A stretch of DNA of 64,000 nt from Telluria mixta (lineage in GTDB: Bacteria > Pseudomonadota > Gammaproteobacteria > Burkholderiales > Burkholderiaceae_D): contig NZ_CP119520.1 in the NCBI RefSeq assembly GCF_029223865.1, positions 4,340,001 through 4,404,000 on the forward strand, read 5' to 3'. A program made the position numbers and the translations under genes. Shown here one piece after another: positions 33,695 through 45,751 of the stretch. The first letter of the stretch is position 1; each line of letters opens with the position of its first letter. The notes under the pieces are model-generated. The model saw only the letters and a list, made by a program, of their open reading frames with translations. It did not search any database and was not told the DNA's origin.

Positions 33695-34798
33695 ATGGCC
33701 AGACCCGTTCGAAAGACACGACTGCTGCGCAGCCTGACCCGTGCCGCGAAGGCGCAACAGTCGATGCTGACCACGCTGCTGGACGTCTACACGCCGACGC
33801 CGTCCAGCCCGGCGCGCAAGGCCGCACCGCGCAAACCCGCGGCGAAGTCAGGCATTTCGCGGCCTGGCCTCGCGCCCGCGACCGGCAGGTGGCTCGCGGG
33901 ACGCTTCCCGCTGGCCGCGACGCCGGCTGGCGCAAGGGACATGCAATACTGGCTGTATGTGCCAGACTGTGCACCGGACGAGCGGCCACGCGACGGCTGG
34001 CCGCTCGTCGTGATGCTGCACGGCTGCCACCAGAGCGCCACGCAGTTCGCGCAGGGCACGCGCATGAACCACCTGGCGGAACACAAGGGGTTTGCGGTGC
34101 TGTACCCGCAGCAGTCGGTGACCGTGCAGGCGCAGCGGTGCTGGCGCTGGTTCGACCGGGCCACGCAGGAAGGCGGCGCGGAAACCGGGGTGCTGGCGTC
34201 CCTGATCGGGAACGTGTGCGAACAGCATTCCATCGACCGGCGCCGGATCTATGCATGCGGTCTGTCCGCCGGCGCGGGGATGGCGGCGATACTGGCACTC
34301 AACCATCCGGAACTCATTGCGGCGGTCGCGCTGCATTCCGGCCCCGTATTCGGCGCCGGGCATGGTCCGGTCGGCGCGTTGCGCGTGATGCGCCATGGTG
34401 CCGCGGAGCAGGCCGACGCCGCCATCCGCGGCCTGTTGCGGGGCCGCCCGGCCGCGCCGATGCCGCCGATGCCGGCGCTGCTGATCCAGGGCGAGGACGA
34501 CCAGGTGGTGGATCCGGTGAACCAGCGGCAGCTGGCGCACCAGTGGCTGCAATTGAACGGGTTACCGGCAGGCCCGGCGGCACGGGTCGCGGTGAAGCCC
34601 GCGGGCCGGGGCGGCAGTCGTAATGCGCATGAGATCCACGATTACCTCGTGGGGCGCAAGGTCGTGCTGCGCGTGGTGCGCATCGCCGGCCTGGGGCATG
34701 CATGGAGCGGCGGCGATCCGGCACACGCTTTCAACGCCAAGGCAGGGCCGGATGCCAGCCGTATGGTGCTCGAGTTCTTCGGCCGGCATCGTCGTTGA
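33695..34798 (+). CDS. PHB-depolymerase-family esterase (LpqC/PhaZ-like)
   Basis: A 367-residue alpha/beta-hydrolase. The oxyanion segment is PLVVMLHGCHQSA, the nucleophile elbow is CGLSAGAGM (G-x-S-x-G), the acid is probably in QGEDDQVVDP and the His in GLGHAWSGGDP. ATG 33695 gives a basic N-terminus (MARPVRKTRLLRSL) without a clear signal peptide. A Pro/Lys-rich linker precedes the catalytic domain. Family members hydrolyse short-chain esters or polyhydroxybutyrate oligomers; cytosolic location favours the former or intracellular PHB turnover. Confidence 0.88.
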   Translation: MARPVRKTRLLRSLTRAAKAQQSMLTTLLDVYTPTPSSPARKAAPRKPAAKSGISRPGLAPATGRWLAGRFPLAATPAGARDMQYWLYVPDCAPDERPRDGWPLVVMLHGCHQSATQFAQGTRMNHLAEHKGFAVLYPQQSVTVQAQRCWRWFDRATQEGGAETGVLASLIGNVCEQHSIDRRRIYACGLSAGAGMAAILALNHPELIAAVALHSGPVFGAGHGPVGALRVMRHGAAEQADAAIRGLLRGRPAAPMPPMPALLIQGEDDQVVDPVNQRQLAHQWLQLNGLPAGPAARVAVKPAGRGGSRNAHEIHDYLVGRKVVLRVVRIAGLGHAWSGGDPAHAFNAKAGPDASRMVLEFFGRHRR

Positions 34799-34801
34799 CG
34801 G

Positions 34802-35128
34802 TCAGCTGTTGTGGTAGCTGGCGCTTTGGCCGACGTAGACGACGGCCGACGTGGCCGGGCTGCCTTCCGGAGCGACGCGTGCGAGCGGCACGGCATCCAC
34901 GTTCGAGCGGGTGGCCACGGTCCAGGTGAAGGTGTCGCCGCCCAGCCGGATGGTTACGGTCTCGCCGTTCGCCACGTTCACGTAGCGGGTGGTCGGCGTC
35001 ACGTCGATCACGCGGCCGGCCGTGGAAGTCGCAGGTGCCACGGTGCCGTAGCTGTCGGCGGCGTGGGCCGGGATCGAGAGGGCGAGCGCCAGCAGCGGTG
35101 CGGCGGCGAGGATGGTCGTTTTCGTCAT
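34802..35128 (-). CDS. CzcE-like periplasmic protein
   Basis: A 108-residue protein with a signal peptide (TTILAAAPLLALALSIPAHA) and a short beta-rich domain. DVTPTTRYVNVANGETVTI and LGGDTFTWTV resemble CzcE of Cupriavidus, a periplasmic metal-binding protein. ATG 35128 follows GGAGAACACC and is preferred over ATG 35140. It converges on the esterase gene with a 3-bp gap. No metal efflux genes are nearby, so a metal role is only suggested by family. Confidence 0.75.
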   Translation of the reverse strand: MTKTTILAAAPLLALALSIPAHAADSYGTVAPATSTAGRVIDVTPTTRYVNVANGETVTIRLGGDTFTWTVATRSNVDAVPLARVAPEGSPATSAVVYVGQSASYHNS

Positions 35129-35266
35129 GGTGTTCTCCATTGGTTGTTCGCGGGATCGCGATGTAGTTCATTAGACCTCGGCGCTTTGTCCGGCATATCT
35201 CCGCCATGTGTCAGGCGGCGGGCCGTTTGTGTCGCGGCGGCCGCCTGACACAGACGGAAACACGCC

Positions 35267-35308
35267 ATACCCATCAGGTATCGAATGGATACCAAAACGG
35301 TCTTGGAC
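35267..35308 (+). promoter_or_regulatory. LysR (CatR/BenM-type) operator and benE promoter
   Basis: Three half-sites are arranged ATACC-N5-GGTAT-N7-ATACC at 35267-35293. The first two make a perfect ATAC-N7-GTAT, the CatM/BenM consensus. They are followed by AAAACGGT and a -35-like TTGGAC at 35303-35308. A weak -10 (TACCCT, 35327) lies about 18 bases on, and the benE ATG is at 35365. The same arrangement, mirrored, precedes catB. Confidence 0.82.
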
Positions 35309-35364
35309 GCGCCTGTGCAATCTCTCTACCCTTGGCTCCGATAACGATAAAACAAGGAGACACC

Positions 35365-36576
35365 ATGGGCACCGGACAGGTGGAATGCGCCGCCGCGCAC
35401 GGCCGGCGCTGGTCCGACGGATCCCTGTCGGCCGTGGCCGCGGGCTTCCTGGCCGTGCTGGTGTCGTTCTCCGGACCGCTGGCGATCTTCTACCAGGCCG
35501 CGCAGGCGGGCCGCCTGCCGGACGCCATGTTCGCATCGTGGGTTTGGGGCATCTCGGTCGGCGCGGGCATCGCCGGCATCGTCCTGAGCTGGCGTTTGCG
35601 CGCGCCCGTCATCACGGCGTGGTCGGCACCGGGCACCGCGCTCCTCATCACGCTGTTTCCGCAGCTGCCGCTGCGCGAGGCCGTCGGGGCCTATCTCACC
35701 GCGGCCGTCATCCTGCTCGCCATCGGCCTGTCCGGTTCCCTCGAACGCATCATGGCCCACGTACCGAAAGGGATCGCCAGCGGCATGATGGCCGGGATCC
35801 TCGTGCCATTCGGGATGAACGCGTTCAAGACGGCCGGCACGCTGCCGCTGCTGGCGTTCGGCATGATTGCCGCGTACCTCGTGTTCCGGCGCGCGGTGCC
35901 GCGCTACGGCGTGGTGCTGCTGCTCGTCGCCGGCACCGGCATCGCATGGCTGTCCGGCGCAACGCATTTCTCCGATGTCCGCTTCGCGTTCGTCGTGCCC
36001 TCGGTGATCGCGCCCGCGTGGAGCTGGACCAGCACGTTCAGCCTCGCACTGCCGCTCGTGCTGGTGACGCTGACCGGCCAGTACCTGCCCGGCATGGCGG
36101 TGCTGAAGACGTCCGGCTACGCCACGCCGGCGCGGCCGGTGATCGTCACGTGCAGCCTCGTGTCGCTGGCCGTTGCGTGCACGGGCGGCATCACGATCGC
36201 GATCGCCGCCATCACGGCCGCGATGTGCACGGGCCGCGACGCGCACGAGGACCCGCGCCGCCGCTACGTGGCCGGCATCGCCAACGGCGTGTTCTATCTG
36301 CTCGCGGGCCTGTGCGGCGGTTCCATTGTCATGCTGTTCGCCGCGCTGCCGAAGGAACTGATCGTCTGCCTGGCCGGACTGGCGCTGCTCGGCGCCATCG
36401 GCTCGAACCTCGCCGGTGTGATGGCCGCCGAGGATCACCGCGAAGCGTCCGTGATCGCCTTCCTCGCCACCGCGTCCGGCATGACCTTCCTCGGCCTCGG
36501 CGCCGCGTTCTGGGGCGTCGCCATCGGCATGGCGGCGCACCGCATCCTGCACCACCCCACGACAACACATCCATAA
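35365..36576 (+). CDS. benE: Benzoate/H+ symporter BenE
   Basis: A 403-residue inner-membrane protein with about 12 hydrophobic segments and the BenE-family pattern. Examples are SAVAAGFLAVLVSFSGPLAI at the N-terminus, WSAPGTALL near residue 89, and GGITIAIAAITAAMCTG. It imports benzoate with protons. ATG 35365 follows AAGGAGACACC. It is first in a three-gene uptake operon (12 bp to the MFS gene) and has a LysR operator upstream, so it is probably induced by muconate or benzoate through the catR-like gene. Confidence 0.92.
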   Translation: MGTGQVECAAAHGRRWSDGSLSAVAAGFLAVLVSFSGPLAIFYQAAQAGRLPDAMFASWVWGISVGAGIAGIVLSWRLRAPVITAWSAPGTALLITLFPQLPLREAVGAYLTAAVILLAIGLSGSLERIMAHVPKGIASGMMAGILVPFGMNAFKTAGTLPLLAFGMIAAYLVFRRAVPRYGVVLLLVAGTGIAWLSGATHFSDVRFAFVVPSVIAPAWSWTSTFSLALPLVLVTLTGQYLPGMAVLKTSGYATPARPVIVTCSLVSLAVACTGGITIAIAAITAAMCTGRDAHEDPRRRYVAGIANGVFYLLAGLCGGSIVMLFAALPKELIVCLAGLALLGAIGSNLAGVMAAEDHREASVIAFLATASGMTFLGLGAAFWGVAIGMAAHRILHHPTTTHP

Positions 36577-36588
36577 GGAGACAACCCA

Positions 36589-37932
36589 ATGAGACATATC
36601 GACATCCACGCACTGGCCGACGGGGCCAGGTTCAACCGCTTCCACGCCGGCATCCTCGCGTGGTGCGCCCTCATCATCATCTGCGACGGCTACGATCTCG
36701 CCGTGGCCGGCATCGCGCTCCCTGCCATCATGAAGGAGATGGGCGTGACGGCGCAGAACGCCGGTTTCATGGTCAGTTCCGCGCTGTTCGGCATGATGTT
36801 CGGCGCGATCTTCCTCGGCACGATCGCCGACCGCATCGGGCGGCGCCACGCCATCGTCATCTGCCTCGCGCTGTTCAGCGTGTTCACGGCCGCCGCGGGC
36901 ATGAGCAGCGATCCGTACGTATTCAGCGCGATGCGCTTCCTCGCGGGCCTGGGCATCGGCGGCGTGATGCCGAACGTGGTCGCCCAGATGACGGAATATT
37001 CGCCCAAGCGCATCCGCGCGACGATGGTCACCCTGATGTTCAGCGGCTACGCGGTCGGCGGCATGCTGGCCGCGCTGCTGGGCAAGGGATTGATCGAGCA
37101 CCACGGCTGGCAGTCCGTATTCCTCGCGGCCGGCGTGCCGGTCCTGCTGATCCCGTTCATCCTGAAAAGCCTGCCGGAATCGATGCCGTTCCTCGTGCGG
37201 CGCAACCGGCTGGCCGAACTGCAGCGCACGCTCGCGCGCATGGAGCCGTCGTATCGCGCCGAATCCGGCGACCGCTTCGACCTGCCCGCCACGGACCGCG
37301 CGCAGGGCGCCCCGATCGGGCAGCTGTTCCAGGACGGCCGCGGCCTGTCCACCGTGATGTTCTGGATCGCGTTCTTCATGTGCCTGTTCATGGTGTACGC
37401 GCTGAGCTCCTGGCTCGCCAAGCTGATGGCCGGCGCGGGCTACAGCCTCGGGTCCGCGCTGACCTTCGTGCTCGTGCTGAACTTCGGTGCCGTCATCGGC
37501 GCGGTCGGCGGCGGCTGGCTCGCCGACCGCTTCCACATCAAGTACGTGCTGGTCGCGATGTATGCGCTCGCCGCCGTATCGATCACGTTGCTGGGCTATC
37601 CGGTGCCCACGCCGGTGCTGTTCGTGCTCGTCGGCCTCGCCGGTGCATCGACCATCGGCACGCAGATCGTTACCTACGCCTATGCCGGCCAGTTCTATCC
37701 GACCGCGATCCGTTCGACCGGCATCGGCTGGGCGTCGGGCGTGGGCCGCAGCGGTGCCATCCTCGCACCGATCGTCATCGGCACGCTCGTCGGCATGGCG
37801 CTGCCGCTGCAGCAGAACTTCCAGGCGATGGCCATCCCGGCCGTCATCGCCGCGGTGTCGGTTTCCCTGATCCGCCACGGCCGCTCTGCGTCCGCCGTGC
37901 CGCAGCAAGTCGGCGCCGTCGCCGAAGCCTGA
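36589..37932 (+). CDS. benK: AAHS-family aromatic acid MFS transporter (BenK/PcaK type)
   Basis: A 447-residue protein with 12 membrane segments. The AAHS-family start IIICDGYDLAVAGIALPAIM contains the DGYD motif needed for aromatic acid transport, followed by the MFS loop DRIGRRHAIV and a central cytoplasmic loop. It lies 12 bp after benE and shares its promoter. The likely substrate is benzoate, but 4-hydroxybenzoate or another aromatic acid cannot be excluded by sequence alone. Confidence 0.88.
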   Translation: MRHIDIHALADGARFNRFHAGILAWCALIIICDGYDLAVAGIALPAIMKEMGVTAQNAGFMVSSALFGMMFGAIFLGTIADRIGRRHAIVICLALFSVFTAAAGMSSDPYVFSAMRFLAGLGIGGVMPNVVAQMTEYSPKRIRATMVTLMFSGYAVGGMLAALLGKGLIEHHGWQSVFLAAGVPVLLIPFILKSLPESMPFLVRRNRLAELQRTLARMEPSYRAESGDRFDLPATDRAQGAPIGQLFQDGRGLSTVMFWIAFFMCLFMVYALSSWLAKLMAGAGYSLGSALTFVLVLNFGAVIGAVGGGWLADRFHIKYVLVAMYALAAVSITLLGYPVPTPVLFVLVGLAGASTIGTQIVTYAYAGQFYPTAIRSTGIGWASGVGRSGAILAPIVIGTLVGMALPLQQNFQAMAIPAVIAAVSVSLIRHGRSASAVPQQVGAVAEA

Positions 37933-37974
37933 CCCGATTCCCTCTATACGTTTTTCATGGGTGCGCGGCATCCA

Positions 37975-37996
37975 GGGCGGAGCTTTGCCTCCGCCC
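37975..37996 (+). other. GC-rich hairpin between the MFS and porin genes
   Basis: GGGCGGAG (37975-37982) and CTCCGCCC (37989-37996) form a perfect 8-bp stem with a six-base loop and no T run. It lies just before the porin ribosome-binding site. It could stabilise or process the mRNA between transporter and porin, or act as a weak attenuator. Confidence 0.5.
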
Positions 37997-38017
37997 GAAT
38001 CATAACCAACCGGAGAC

Positions 38018-39106
38018 ATGATGAAAAAAGCAGTATCGATCGCCCTCGCGGCGGGTCTGGGAGCGGGCGGCGCACATGCGCAAAGCCAGGTGACGGTGTA
38101 CGGCATCGTCGACGTGGCGCTCGCGCACATGAACAACGCGGACGCGGTGGGCCACAGTGTCACGCGCGAACCGTCGCTGACGGGCAGCCTGCCGTCGCGC
38201 ATCGGCTTTCGCGGCAGCGAGGACCTCGGCGGCGGGATGTCCGCCGTGTTCAATCTGGAGAGCGGCTTCAACCCCGACGTCGGCACCCTGGGGCAGGGCG
38301 GCCGCCTGTTCGGACGCCAGGCCTGGGTCGGGCTGCGCGGCCGCTGGGGCACCTTGCAACTGGGCCGCATCCTCAATATGACCTATCTCGCCACGATGAA
38401 AAGCGACGTGCTGGGGCCCAATCTCTTCTCGATCAACAGCATCGATTTATACCTGCCGAACGCGCGCAGCGACAACGCGATCGGCTATCTCGGCACGTTC
38501 GACGGCCTGATGGTCGGCGCCACGTGGAGCGTCGGGCGCGACGCGTCGGCGGCCGGCGGCCCATCCGCCACCGGCTGCGCGGGCGAGGTGCCGGGCAATG
38601 CGCGCGCCTGCCGCCAATACACGGCGCTGCTTGGCTATGACACGAAGGCCTACGGCATCAACGCCACGTACGACAAGCTGTACGGGAACACGGGTGCCGC
38701 GGGCGGACTGACGAGCAGCGCGCACTACGACCGCCGCATCACGGCCAACGGCTGGGCGATGGTCGGTACGACAAAGATCGGCGCCGGCGTCATCGCTCGC
38801 AAGACGGACGCCGCCACGGGTATCACCGAGTCCGACCTGTTCTACCTCGGCGCAAGCATTCCGGTGGCGCCGCGCCTGACCCTGGATGCCCAGGTGGCAC
38901 GCAAGGACGTCAAGGGCTCGCCCGACGACACGAACCTGGCAGTCGCGCGCCTGACGTACGCGCTGTCCGTGCGCAGCGCCGTGTATGCGGGCGTTGGTCG
39001 CATGGACAACCACGGCGCGGCCGCGATCGCGCTGGATGCGGGCGGCACGACCGCGCCCGGGAAAGCGCAGAGCGGGGTAATGGCGGGGTTGCGGCACGCG
39101 TTCTGA
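38018..39106 (+). CDS. Outer-membrane porin (Gram-negative general porin type)
   Basis: A 362-residue porin with a signal peptide (KKAVSIALAAGLGAGGAHAQ) and the usual mature start SQVTVYGIVDVALAHMNNAD. It has the loop region GRQAWVGLRGRWGTLQLGR and a C-terminal Phe (GLRHAF), which is needed for assembly. CGGAGAC precedes ATG 38018. Its position in the benE operon suggests passage of benzoate or related acids across the outer membrane. Confidence 0.9.
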   Translation: MMKKAVSIALAAGLGAGGAHAQSQVTVYGIVDVALAHMNNADAVGHSVTREPSLTGSLPSRIGFRGSEDLGGGMSAVFNLESGFNPDVGTLGQGGRLFGRQAWVGLRGRWGTLQLGRILNMTYLATMKSDVLGPNLFSINSIDLYLPNARSDNAIGYLGTFDGLMVGATWSVGRDASAAGGPSATGCAGEVPGNARACRQYTALLGYDTKAYGINATYDKLYGNTGAAGGLTSSAHYDRRITANGWAMVGTTKIGAGVIARKTDAATGITESDLFYLGASIPVAPRLTLDAQVARKDVKGSPDDTNLAVARLTYALSVRSAVYAGVGRMDNHGAAAIALDAGGTTAPGKAQSGVMAGLRHAF

Positions 39107-39148
39107 CCCGGCGCCGGCAACGACATCCGCCCTTTTTGCTTGTGGGGT

Positions 39149-39954
39149 TCAGTCGGCGCGGACCTGCGCCGGCCCGCCAAGCCCCGCGATATCGTCCCGC
39201 AGCTGCATCCCGAGGGACTCCTGTTCCTGCAGCGCGGCGACGACCTGCTGGACGATCCGTACACGCTGGCTTGCGCCGGCCACGATCTCGTCCATCGCCC
39301 GCAATGCGCTGTCGGCCTTGCGGGCGCCGTCCCGCGCCTGTGCCAGCGTTCCGCTGGTTTCGTCGATCGCGGATGCCGACGAGCGCTTCAGCTGCGCCGC
39401 GATGTTCCCGATCTGCTGGCCCGCGCTGCGGGAACGCTCTGCCAGCTCGCGGACTTCCGCGGCAATGACGGCGAAACCCCGGCCGCTGGTCCCGGCGCGG
39501 GCCGCTTCGATGGCGGCGTTGATGGCCAGCAGATTCGTCTGCCTGGCGAGGTTCTGGATGGTCTCGACGATGCTCCCGATGGTCGCCGCCTGCGTTGCCA
39601 ACGCCTGGGAGCTCGCGAACGTGCGCTCGAGGTAGTCGGCGACGGTGGTGATCGACGCGACCGAGTCGCGCACCGCGCCGCTGCCACGCTCGATCGCCTC
39701 GCCGGAATGGGCGGCGATCGCGCCGGCCCGTTCCATCTGCACGAGGGCGTTCGCGGTCGACGCCTGCAATGCGTCGAGGCGGGCGTCGCAGCGGAGCAGG
39801 GTCTGCGCGAGTGTGTCCTCGGCCGAGGGGGCGCAGGCGCGGGCGCCGCGCGCTCGGCCGGCGCGGGGTGGAACGGGACTGCGGCAATGGCGGACGCACG
39901 TCCGCGGGTCGTGCGTCGTGCGAGCGTCGAGAAAATCGATGTAGGCAGTTTCAT
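39149..39954 (-). pseudogene. Chemoreceptor (MCP) signalling-domain protein with a frameshift
   Basis: ATG 39954 starts [20 protein letters not shown]. After a Pro/Ala-rich segment the frame is lost at a G5 run (39827-39831; C5 on the coding strand). From there the correct sequence [20 protein letters not shown] continues in another frame to a stop at 39149. Adding one C restores a 268-residue protein. It has the receptor hairpin tip ([20 protein letters not shown] and [18 protein letters not shown]) that binds CheA/CheW. There is no membrane segment or ligand domain, so it would be a soluble signalling unit. It lies downstream of pcaD but after a terminator. Confidence 0.8.
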
Positions 39955-39981
39955 GAACCGTTCGGAAGAGTCGTGAAATGT

Positions 39982-40005
39982 AAAAAGGGCGCCGCGAGGG
40001 CGCCC
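39982..40005 (-). terminator. Rho-independent terminator of the cat-ben-pcaD operon
   Basis: On the minus strand GGGCGCC and GGCGCCC form a perfect 7-bp stem with loop CTCGC, followed by five T (complement of A 39982-39986). It lies 8 bp after the pcaD stop and before the chemoreceptor-like gene. Confidence 0.9.
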
Positions 40006-40012
40006 GGTGGGG

Positions 40013-40804
40013 TCAGGCGGCGAGGAAGCGCCGCAGGTGCTCGGAGAAGGGGTGTTCCGCTTCGATGTTCGAGATATGCGATGCGTCCACTTCGGCCAGG
40101 GCGGCGTTGGCGATTGTCTCGGCCAGCATGCGCGCATCGGCGACGGTCGTCACGGGGTCGGCGCGGCCGGCGATGACCAGCGTCGGGCAGCGGATGGCGG
40201 CGATGTCGGCGCGCAGGTCCGCCTGCGCCAGCGCATCGCAGCACGCCGCATAGCCTTGCGGGTCCTGTTCGCGCAGCCGGACGAGCATCGCCTCGACGAG
40301 CCCGGGCGAGCGCGCGCCGAAGGCCGGCGTGAACCAGCGCGCCGCGGCGCCGTCGGCCACGCCATCCATGCCGCCGGCCCGTACCTGGGCGGCGCGCGCG
40401 GTCCAGCCCTCATGCGTGCCGATGCGCGCCGCGGTGTTGGCCAGCACGAGCTTGTCCAGGCGCTGTGGCGCGTGGATGCCCAGCCATTGACCGATCATGC
40501 CGCCCATCGAGATGCCGCAGAAGTGCGCGCGCTGAATCTCCAGCGCGTCGAGCAGGCCGACGACGTCGCTGCCGAGGCGGTCGAGCGTCACGGGTGCCGT
40601 ATTACGCCCGGACCTGCGACCGGACAGGCCGTGGCCGCGCGTGTCGTAGCGCACGACGTGATAGTCGCGGGCCAGCACGGCGGCCTGCGGGTCCCACATC
40701 GACAGGTCCGTGCCGAGGGAATTCGACAGCACGATGCAGGGCCGCGCGGGATCGCCATCGGTCCGCACGTGCAGGCGGACGTCGTCAATATCAACGTATC
40801 TCAT
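40013..40804 (-). CDS. pcaD: 3-Oxoadipate enol-lactonase
   Basis: A 263-residue cytosolic alpha/beta-hydrolase that hydrolyses 3-oxoadipate enol-lactone to 3-oxoadipate. The nucleophile elbow is CGISMGGMIG, the acid lies in AGRADPVT and the His in DASHISNIE; SNSLGTDLSMWDPQ is the oxyanion region. ATG 40804 lies 3 bp after the benD stop. It is the last gene of the operon and completes conversion of catechol-derived muconolactone to 3-oxoadipate. The CoA-transferase (pcaIJ) and thiolase (pcaF) genes are not in this window. Confidence 0.93.
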   Translation of the reverse strand: MRYVDIDDVRLHVRTDGDPARPCIVLSNSLGTDLSMWDPQAAVLARDYHVVRYDTRGHGLSGRRSGRNTAPVTLDRLGSDVVGLLDALEIQRAHFCGISMGGMIGQWLGIHAPQRLDKLVLANTAARIGTHEGWTARAAQVRAGGMDGVADGAAARWFTPAFGARSPGLVEAMLVRLREQDPQGYAACCDALAQADLRADIAAIRCPTLVIAGRADPVTTVADARMLAETIANAALAEVDASHISNIEAEHPFSEHLRRFLAA

Positions 40805-40807
40805 CGT

Positions 40808-44488
<3,681 letters not shown>

Positions 44489-44497
44489 GGCGTGTCC

Positions 44498-45418
44498 TCA
44501 GGCGGCGGCGCGCGGACGGTCGACCAGCGTGGTCGGCGCGGCGGCGGTCTCGTGGTACAGGTGGAAGTCGAAGTCGATCGACGCGAACGGCTTGTCGACA
44601 CGTTTGGCGTCCAATTGCGCCGGGTCGTCGATGCGGTTCACGGCCGGCACCAGGCCCGGGCGGCTGGCGAACGCGAAGTCGTCCCACAGGTACTCGTCGC
44701 CGTCGATGTTGATCTGCGTGGTCAGCTTGCGATGATCCGGGGCGCTGACGAAGAAGTGGATGTGCGCGGGGCGTTGGCCGTGGCGGCCCAGCAGGTTCAG
44801 GAGCTGCTGCGTCGTGCCGTCCGGCGGGCAGCCATAGCCGACCGGGATAATGCTGCGGAACTGGTAGCGGCCCTGGTCGTCCGTCACGATGGTGCGGCGC
44901 AGGTTGAACGGCGACTGCGTCTGGTCGAAGAACGAGTAGTTGCCCGTCAGGTTCGCGTGCCACACCTCGACCTTCGCGCCCGGCAGCGGCTTGCCGTCCT
45001 GGTCGAACACGGTGCCCTGCATGAACAGGACCTCGCCCTTGTCCGCCTCCGTGCCGTCATCCAGGCGGGCGAAGCCGACGCTTTCCGGCGCGCCGGCCAC
45101 GTACAGCGGACCCTCGATCGTGCGCGGCGTGCCGCCTTCCAGGCCGGCCTTCTGCTCCGCCTCGTCGGCGCGGATGTCGAGGAAGCGTTCCAGGCCCAGG
45201 CCCGCGGCCAGCAGGCCCAGTTCGTTGGCGGCGCCCGCGGCCGACATGTAGGCCACGCCGTGCCAGAATTCCGTCGGGGTGATGTCGAGGTCCTCGATCG
45301 TCTTGCACAGGTCGCCCAGCAGGCGCAGCACCACCTGCTGCACGCGCGGGTCGGCGGGGCGGTCGGCGGCGTCCACGACCCAGCTGTGGGCCAGTCGTTC
45401 GATGTCTGCGTGGTTCAT
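44498..45418 (-). CDS. catA: Catechol 1,2-dioxygenase
   Basis: A 306-residue intradiol dioxygenase that opens catechol to cis,cis-muconate. The iron ligands are visible: Tyr in TIEGPLYVAG, Tyr in NLTGNYSFFD and two His in GQRPAHIHFFV. The N-terminal helical linker domain of about 100 residues that mediates dimerisation and lipid binding is present. I chose ATG 45418 (MNHADIERLAHSW) with AGGAGACC upstream. It lies between catC and benA. Confidence 0.96.
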   Translation of the reverse strand: MNHADIERLAHSWVVDAADRPADPRVQQVVLRLLGDLCKTIEDLDITPTEFWHGVAYMSAAGAANELGLLAAGLGLERFLDIRADEAEQKAGLEGGTPRTIEGPLYVAGAPESVGFARLDDGTEADKGEVLFMQGTVFDQDGKPLPGAKVEVWHANLTGNYSFFDQTQSPFNLRRTIVTDDQGRYQFRSIIPVGYGCPPDGTTQQLLNLLGRHGQRPAHIHFFVSAPDHRKLTTQINIDGDEYLWDDFAFASRPGLVPAVNRIDDPAQLDAKRVDKPFASIDFDFHLYHETAAAPTTLVDRPRAAA

Positions 45419-45443
45419 TTCAGGTCTCCTTTTATGGTTGGGG

Positions 45444-45734
45444 TCAGAAGTCGCCGTCACGGACGGACGAGGGATGGCGGCACAGCGGCATCACGTCGAT
45501 GTGCATGTACGGGAACAGGGGCAGGGACGTCAGCAGCGTGTGCAGCTCGTCGACGCTGTCGACGTCGAAGATGCTGACGTTGGCGTACTGCCCGGCGATG
45601 CGCCACAGGTGGCGCCACTTGCCCTCGCGCTGCAGGCGCTGGGCGAGATCCTTTTCGGTCTGCTTGAGCGTCGCGGCTTCCTCAAGCGGCATCGACGCGG
45701 GCAGGTTGACGTTCATTCGGACGTGGAACAGCAT
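45444..45734 (-). CDS. catC: Muconolactone delta-isomerase
   Basis: A 96-residue protein of exact family length. MLFHVRMNVNLPASMP at the N-terminus and GKWRHLWRIAGQYANVSIFD are characteristic. It converts muconolactone to 3-oxoadipate enol-lactone as a decamer. It lies 17 bp after catB and 25 bp before catA, preceded by GGAGACCACC. Confidence 0.95.
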   Translation of the reverse strand: MLFHVRMNVNLPASMPLEEAATLKQTEKDLAQRLQREGKWRHLWRIAGQYANVSIFDVDSVDELHTLLTSLPLFPYMHIDVMPLCRHPSSVRDGDF

Positions 45735-45751
45735 GGTGGTCTCCTGTGTCG

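Noticed and set aside
35326..38376. Very long open frame (about 1016 codons) on the minus strand
   Set aside because: It is antisense to benE, the MFS transporter and the porin. It is low-complexity and rich in R, H, A, D and G, as expected from GC-rich codon bias, with no domain.
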